Source of the DNA: an uncultured Pseudokineococcus sp. | GTDB taxonomy: Bacteria; Actinomycetota; Actinomycetes; Actinomycetales; Quadrisphaeraceae | Length of the DNA stretch: 44,361 nt | Reading direction: 5' to 3' | Assembly (NCBI RefSeq): GCF_947499845.1 | Contig: NZ_CANMPM010000020.1 | Coordinates: 1-44,361 of the forward strand | Shown: in pieces, positions 40,626-44,361 of the stretch | Numbering within the stretch: the stretch's first letter is position 1 | Layout: each line of letters begins with the position of its first letter | The notes under the pieces: generated by a model | What the model saw: only the letters and a program-made list of their open reading frames with translations | Databases searched by the model: none | Told to the model about the DNA's origin: nothing | Translations under genes and position numbers: made by a program

Positions 40626-41734
40626 GCCCCGCCCGGACCGGCGGGGCCGGCGGCGGGCGCGCCGCCGGGCCCGGCGCCGTCGCCCCCGGCGCGGGGGCCG
40701 GCGACCGGCTCTCCCGGCTCCTGGCGATGGTGCCGTGGCTCCTCGAGCGCCAGGGCGTCGCCCTCGAGGACGCCGCCCGGCACTTCGCCATCTCCACCGA
40801 CCAGCTCGTCGCCGACCTCGAGCTCCTCTTCGTGTGCGGGACGCCGGGCCACATGCCCGACGACCTCATCGAGGCGGAGTGGGAGTCGGGGCACGTCTAC
40901 CTCGGCAACGCCGACGCCATCGCCCGCCCGCTGCGCCTCGGGCAGGACGAGGCGCTGGCCCTCCTCGTCGGGCTCCGCACGCTGGCGGACCTCCAGGGGG
41001 TCGAGGACAGCGCCGCCCTCGAGGGCGCGCTCGCCAAGCTCTCGGCCGCCGCCGGGGACGCCGCGGCCGCGGCCGGCTCCGTCCAGCTCGACCTGGCCGC
41101 CGGCGCCGACCCGGGGGTCCTCGCCGTCGTCCGCGGGGCCCTCTCCCGAAGCCGGCGCCTGCACCTGCGCTACCTCGTGGCCACGCGCGACGAGACGACC
41201 GAGCGGGACGTCGACCCGATGGAGCTCGAGTCCCTCGACGGCCGCTGGTACCTGCAGGCGTGGTGCCACCGGGCGCAGGGCGTCCGGCGCTTCCGCCTCG
41301 ACCGGGTCCTCGCCGCCGAGGAGCTCGACGCGGACGGCACGCCGCCGCCGGAGGCCGTGGCCCGCGACCTCGGCAGCAGCCTCTTCGCCCCCGGCGACGA
41401 GGTGCCCCTCGTCGTCCTCGACCTCGACGCCGGCGCCCGGTGGGTGGCCGAGTCGGTGCCCGTCGAGGACGTCACGGAGCGCCCCGACGCCCCCGGGGGC
41501 GTGCGGGTGCGGCTGCGGGTGGCCGACGACGGCTGGCTGCGCCGCCTCGTGCTGCGGCTCGGCGGTGCGGCGCGCGTGGTGTCGCCGCCCGCGCTGGCCG
41601 ACCAGGTGGCCGCGGCCGCCCGGGCGGCCCTCGCCGCGGCCGAGGGGTACGACGAGGACGAGCGCCCGGACGACGGGGACGAGCGGCGGGCCGACGGCGA
41701 CGGCGGGCCCGGCCCCGCCCGGCACCGCGGCTAG
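40622..41734 (+). CDS. pafC: WYL-domain transcriptional regulator PafC
   Basis: A 370-aa partner of PafB. After a Gly/Ala-rich leader of about 28 residues comes a helix-turn-helix (DRLSRLLAMVPWLLERQGVALEDAARHFAISTDQLVADLELLF). The WYL domain includes LHLRYLVATRDETTERDVDPMELESLDGRWYLQAWCHRAQGVRRFRLDRV. GTGA overlap with pafB suits obligate heterodimer formation. Its TAG stop (41732-41734) is also the first half of the next gene's -10 TAGGGT. Confidence 0.94.
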   Translation: MSPARTGGAGGGRAAGPGAVAPGAGAGDRLSRLLAMVPWLLERQGVALEDAARHFAISTDQLVADLELLFVCGTPGHMPDDLIEAEWESGHVYLGNADAIARPLRLGQDEALALLVGLRTLADLQGVEDSAALEGALAKLSAAAGDAAAAAGSVQLDLAAGADPGVLAVVRGALSRSRRLHLRYLVATRDETTERDVDPMELESLDGRWYLQAWCHRAQGVRRFRLDRVLAAEELDADGTPPPEAVARDLGSSLFAPGDEVPLVVLDLDAGARWVAESVPVEDVTERPDAPGGVRVRLRVADDGWLRRLVLRLGGAARVVSPPALADQVAAAARAALAAAEGYDEDERPDDGDERRADGDGGPGPARHRG

Positions 41735-41737
41735 GGT
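41732..41737 (+). promoter_or_regulatory. -10 element TAGGGT made partly of the pafC stop codon
   Basis: It lies 6 bases before GTG 41744. The TAG is the pafC stop, so the tat-side genes have a promoter packed into the end of pafC. Confidence 0.6.
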
Positions 41738-41743
41738 CGCCCC

Positions 41744-42088
41744 GTGACCTGGTGGATGTGGGTGCTCCTGTGGCTGGTGCTCGTCGTCGGCGCCGCCGTG
41801 GTGCTCCTGCGCCTCGGGCTCGGCCTGTGGCGCAAGGGGCTCGCCGGCCTCGCCGAGGTCGAGCGCGCGAGCCAGGTCGCCGCCGAGCTGTCCGAGCAGG
41901 TGAGCCGCCTGCAGGCGGAGAAGCCCCGCGAGCCGGTCGTCACCACGGCCTTCGACGACCCGGTCGCCCTGCGCCGGGAGCGCACCCAGCGGTTGGCCCA
42001 GCGGACACGCGCGCGTCGCCGACAGGCCGGGCGGGGGAGTCGTACGCTGGGCCGGACGACGACGCGCGCCGCCCGCACCACCGACTGA
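41744..42088 (+). CDS. Small single-span membrane protein, function unknown
   Basis: A 114-aa protein. Residues 2-25 (TWWMWVLLWLVLVVGAAVVLLRLG) form one membrane helix. Residues 30-65 look like an amphipathic coil (LAEVERASQVAAELSEQVSRLQAEK), and the tail is strongly basic. I do not recognise a domain. It lies between pafC and tatA. The layout of one helix followed by an amphipathic segment resembles Tat-associated or division-associated small proteins, but it lacks the TatA/B signature. Real coding is supported by frame, promoter and lack of overlap. Confidence 0.7.
   Translation: MTWWMWVLLWLVLVVGAAVVLLRLGLGLWRKGLAGLAEVERASQVAAELSEQVSRLQAEKPREPVVTTAFDDPVALRRERTQRLAQRTRARRRQAGRGSRTLGRTTTRAARTTD
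42043..42048 (+). promoter_or_regulatory. Possible -10 element TACGCT for tatA
   Basis: Inside the end of the preceding gene, 51 bases before the tatA ATG; a GAAGGG Shine-Dalgarno at 42087-42092 serves the start. Confidence 0.35.
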
Positions 42089-42099
42089 AGGGTTCCGCC

Positions 42100-42372
42100 A
42101 TGCTCCGGGACATCTCGCTCTGGCAGGTCCTGATCCTCGTCGGGATCATCGTCATCCTCTTCGGCGCCAAGCGGCTCCCCGACGTGACGCGCAGCGTGGG
42201 CAAGTCCCTGCGCATCCTCAAGACCGAGGTCAAGAGCCTGCGCGACGACGACGAGGAGGCCAAGCCCGCCGCCGCCGAGCCGGAGCAGCGCCCCGCCGCG
42301 CAGCCCCTCGAGGGGCGCGCCGTGGACGAGGCCCGTCGCGAGCAGCGCGACGAGCAGCACCGCGCCTCCTGA
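42100..42372 (+). CDS. tatA: Twin-arginine translocase subunit TatA
   Basis: A 90-aa protein with an N-terminal membrane helix (SLWQVLILVGIIVILFGAKRLPDVTRSVGKSLRILKTEV). The FGAKRLP hinge and following amphipathic helix are the TatA/E signature, and the tail is charged. TatA assembles into the pore that passes folded proteins. It is directly followed by tatC, 3 bases after the stop. Confidence 0.95.
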   Translation: MLRDISLWQVLILVGIIVILFGAKRLPDVTRSVGKSLRILKTEVKSLRDDDEEAKPAAAEPEQRPAAQPLEGRAVDEARREQRDEQHRAS

Positions 42373-42375
42373 CCC

Positions 42376-43203
42376 GTGGCGCTGCGGACGCCGAGCCGCC
42401 GCCGGAAGGACCCCGAGGGGCGCATGCCCCTCGGGTCGCACCTGCGCGAGCTGCGGAACCGGCTGGTCTGGTCGGCCGTCGCGGTGCTGCTCGGCGCCGT
42501 CGCCGGGTGGTTGCTCTTCGACCTCGTCTTCGGCCTCCTGACGGTCCCGCTGACGGAGGCGGCCCGGGAGGCCGGGCGCGAGGACGACATCACGACGAAC
42601 ATCGGCAGCGTGACGGGCGCCTTCGACCTCAAGGTCAAGGTGTCGATCTTCACGGGCCTGCTCGTGTCGAGCCCCGTCTGGCTGTGGCAGCTGTGGGCCT
42701 TCGTCACGCCGGGCCTCACGCGCCGCGAGAAGCGCTACACCGTCGGCTTCGTCGTCGCGGCCGTGCCGCTCTTCCTCAGCGGCGTGGCGCTCGCCTACGT
42801 CGCCCTGCCGCGCGCGGTGTCCTTCCTCGTGGACCTCACGCCCGAGGGCACCGTCAACATCATCGACACGTCGATGTACATCGGCTTCATCATGAGGATC
42901 CTGCTCGCCTTCGGGGCGTCGTTCCTCCTGCCCGTCGTCCTCGTCGCCCTGAACTTCGTGGGCCTGCTGCCCGCCCGGACGATCCTCGCGGCGTGGCGGT
43001 GGGTCGTCGTCCTGGCCTTCGTGCTCGCGGCCGTCCTCACGCCCAGCCCGGAGCCCACGGCGATGTTCTTCCTCGCCATCCCCCTGTGCGCGCTGTTCTT
43101 CCTCGCCATCGGCGTCGCCGCGATCAACGACCGCCGCCGGCGCCGCCGGGACGAGCGCGACGGCTACGCCGGGTTGTCCGACGACGAGGCGGCCCCGCTG
43201 TGA
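42376..43203 (+). CDS. tatC: Twin-arginine translocase subunit TatC
   Basis: A 275-aa protein with six membrane segments. The N-terminal recognition block for the RR signal peptide is MPLGSHLRELRNRLVWS. LLVSSPVWLWQLWAFVTPGLTRREKRY and FGASFLLPVVLVALNFVGLL are characteristic; the Glu within the first periplasmic-cap region and the LTRREKRY cytoplasmic loop agree with the family. GTG start. It forms the receptor complex with TatA. The 94-bp spacer that follows contains short GC hairpins and nothing else I can name. Confidence 0.96.
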   Translation: MALRTPSRRRKDPEGRMPLGSHLRELRNRLVWSAVAVLLGAVAGWLLFDLVFGLLTVPLTEAAREAGREDDITTNIGSVTGAFDLKVKVSIFTGLLVSSPVWLWQLWAFVTPGLTRREKRYTVGFVVAAVPLFLSGVALAYVALPRAVSFLVDLTPEGTVNIIDTSMYIGFIMRILLAFGASFLLPVVLVALNFVGLLPARTILAAWRWVVVLAFVLAAVLTPSPEPTAMFFLAIPLCALFFLAIGVAAINDRRRRRRDERDGYAGLSDDEAAPL

Positions 43204-43297
43204 AGCTCCCGACCGCGAGCTCCCCGGCTGTTCGCGGCCCCGCCGCGGGGACCGCGGCGCGAGGCCTCCCGGGCGCGCCGCTCGCGACGGCGGCCGG

Positions 43298-44290
43298 GTG
43301 AGCGCCGCGGACCCGCTGGTCTGCCTCCTCACCAACCCCGTCTCCGGCGCCGGTCGGGGGCGGGGGGCGTCCGAGACGGCGCGCCGCGAGCTGGCGCGCC
43401 TCGGCGTCCGCGTCTTCGACGCCACCGGCAGCTCGGCCTCGCGGTCCCTGCGCCGGGCCCACGTCGCCGCCGAGGGCGCCGACGCCGTCGTCGTCGTCGG
43501 CGGGGACGGCATGGCCCACCTGGGCGCCGAGGTCGCGGCGGCGCACGACCTGCCCCTGGGGCTCGTGCCCGCGGGCACCGGCGACGACGTCGCCCGCGGT
43601 CTGGGGCTCGCCGGCCGCGACCCGGCGCAGGCCGTCCGCCGCGTCGTCGCGGCGCTGCGCGAGGGCCGCACCCGCGGCGTCGACGTCCTCGCCGTGGAGG
43701 GCGGGGACGGGGCGGGCTCGCCCGAGCGCAACGGCTCGCCGCGGCCGCCGGACGGCGGCGACCGCGAGCGCGTCGTCCTCGGCGTCGTCTCCGCCGGCTT
43801 CGACGCCCTCGTCAACGAGCGCGCCAACGGCTGGCGCTGGCCCCGGGGGCGCGCCCGCTACGTCCTCGCGGTGGCGCGCGAGCTGCCCGTGCGGCCCCGC
43901 ACGACGTACCGGCTCGTCGTCGACGGGGTGCCCGAGACGCGCGACGCCCTGCTCGTGGCGCTGGCCAACACCTCGAGCTTCGGCGGCGGCATGCGCATCG
44001 CCCCCGACGCGGACGCGGGGGACGGGCACCTCGACCTCGTCGTCGTCGACCCGCTGCCCGCCCTCGAGATCGCGCGCGTCTTCCCCCGGGTCTTCTCCGG
44101 CGGCCACGTCGACCACCCGGCGGTGAGCGTCCGGCGGGCGCGCAGCGTCGAGGTGGCCGTCGTCGAGGAGGACCGGGAGGACGAGCGGCGGGCGGGCGCC
44201 GGGCTGCCCGTCTACGGCGACGGGGAGCGGCTCGGCACGCTGCCCCTGGCGGTGCGGGTGCGCCCGAGGGGGCTGCGGGTCCTCGCCTAG
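43298..44290 (+). CDS. Diacylglycerol kinase family lipid kinase
   Basis: A 330-aa member of the DagK/YegS/sphingosine-kinase fold. Catalytic glycine loop is VVVVGGDGMAHLGAEVAAAHDLPLG; the second block VPAGTGDDVARGLGLAG is the family's GTGNDFAR, with D in place of N. NTSSFGGGMRIAPDADAGDGHLDLVVVD is the third block. It likely phosphorylates diacylglycerol or a similar lipid at the membrane. The start is uncertain because the GTG lacks a clear ribosome-binding site. The stop TAG sits exactly at the boundary with an insertion sequence, so the last codons may differ from the ancestral gene. Confidence 0.88.
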   Translation: MSAADPLVCLLTNPVSGAGRGRGASETARRELARLGVRVFDATGSSASRSLRRAHVAAEGADAVVVVGGDGMAHLGAEVAAAHDLPLGLVPAGTGDDVARGLGLAGRDPAQAVRRVVAALREGRTRGVDVLAVEGGDGAGSPERNGSPRPPDGGDRERVVLGVVSAGFDALVNERANGWRWPRGRARYVLAVARELPVRPRTTYRLVVDGVPETRDALLVALANTSSFGGGMRIAPDADAGDGHLDLVVVDPLPALEIARVFPRVFSGGHVDHPAVSVRRARSVEVAVVEEDREDERRAGAGLPVYGDGERLGTLPLAVRVRPRGLRVLA

Positions 44291-44361
44291 AGCGTGTCTC
44301 TCTACGGCTTGAGCCAGGTGAGGATGGCGGCCAGGACGACGCCGCCGCGGTAGACCAGGGC
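44290..44361 (-). mobile_element. End of an IS5-type insertion sequence (runs off the window)
   Basis: Sequence from 44290 (GAGCGTGTCTCTC) looks like the terminal repeat of an IS427/IS5-group element, followed on the minus strand by the end of a transposase frame. The outside flank is CTA (44287-44289), or CTAG if the element begins one base later, matching the CTAG or TA targets used by this group. The rest lies beyond the window. Confidence 0.7.
44302..44361 (-). CDS. IS5-family transposase, C-terminal fragment
   Basis: Only the last 19 codons are in the window: ALVYRGGVVLAAILTWLKP then TAG at 44304-44302. The YRGGVVLAAILTWL ending is the usual C-terminus of IS5-type DDE transposases of the IS427 group in actinobacteria. 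Whether the transposase is intact cannot be judged. Confidence 0.75.
   Translation of the reverse strand, partial: ALVYRGGVVLAAILTWLKP

Noticed and set aside
43204-43297. Extra small gene between tatC and the lipid kinase
   Set aside because: Only short GC hairpins are visible; the continuing frame has no start codon or ribosome-binding site.

Overview
The window is about 44 kb of very GC-rich DNA from an actinomycete chromosome. The taxonomic call rests on a complete Pup-proteasome locus (arc, dop, pup, prcB, prcA, pafA, pafB, pafC), the mycothiol gene mshC beside its usual uncharacterised actinobacterial partners, an F420-type luciferase-like oxidoreductase, many GTG starts, and promoters of the TAnnnT type placed directly in front of start codons. 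I cannot name the genus; a Kineosporiales-like or related lineage is only a guess.

Layout. 1-594: a 42-nt-period repeat, a tRNA-Leu(GAG) on the minus strand with its terminator, and a 13-bp tandem repeat. 595-7416: M20 peptidase; PIN-domain protein and DUF5703 protein (minus); acidic-tail protein; an aldo/keto reductase-fold protein that has lost its catalytic tetrad (minus); F420-type oxidoreductase; uppP; corA (minus). 7533-11247: the mycothiol-linked set (histidine phosphatase, DUF3090, SCO1664-family, mshC). 11340-16835: PAC2 protein (minus), B12-dependent metH, HAD phosphatase. 16944-22908: a five-gene peptide ABC importer, with strong hairpins after the binding-protein gene. 23019-26020: YetF-like membrane protein, site-2-type metalloprotease, TrmI. 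26114-35273: arc, DUF3054 (minus), dop, pup, prcB, prcA, pafA, two FKBP-type prolyl isomerases. 35447-37726: a DUF222/HNH (13E12-type) gene lying within the proteasome neighbourhood. 37815-44290: DUF3866 (minus), a 16-bp tandem array, pafB, pafC, a small membrane protein, tatA, tatC, a diacylglycerol-kinase family gene. 44290-44361: the end of an IS5-type insertion sequence running off the window.

How the genes work together. Dop deamidates Pup, PafA attaches it to proteins, and Arc feeds pupylated proteins to the PrcBA core. PafB and PafC are WYL-domain regulators of the DNA-damage response. TatA and TatC form the twin-arginine translocon. MshC makes the penultimate mycothiol intermediate.

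The observations most worth following: the HNH gene carries both a PafBC-type (RecA-NDp-like) promoter with exact spacing and a near-consensus LexA box over its start codon, with pafBC about 2-4 kb away; dop and the divergent DUF3054 gene have -10 elements that share the same two bases; about eighteen genes look leaderless; the aldo/keto reductase-fold protein lacks all four catalytic residues; the spacers hold a set of unrelated short direct repeats; and the SCO1664-family gene has no ordinary start codon.
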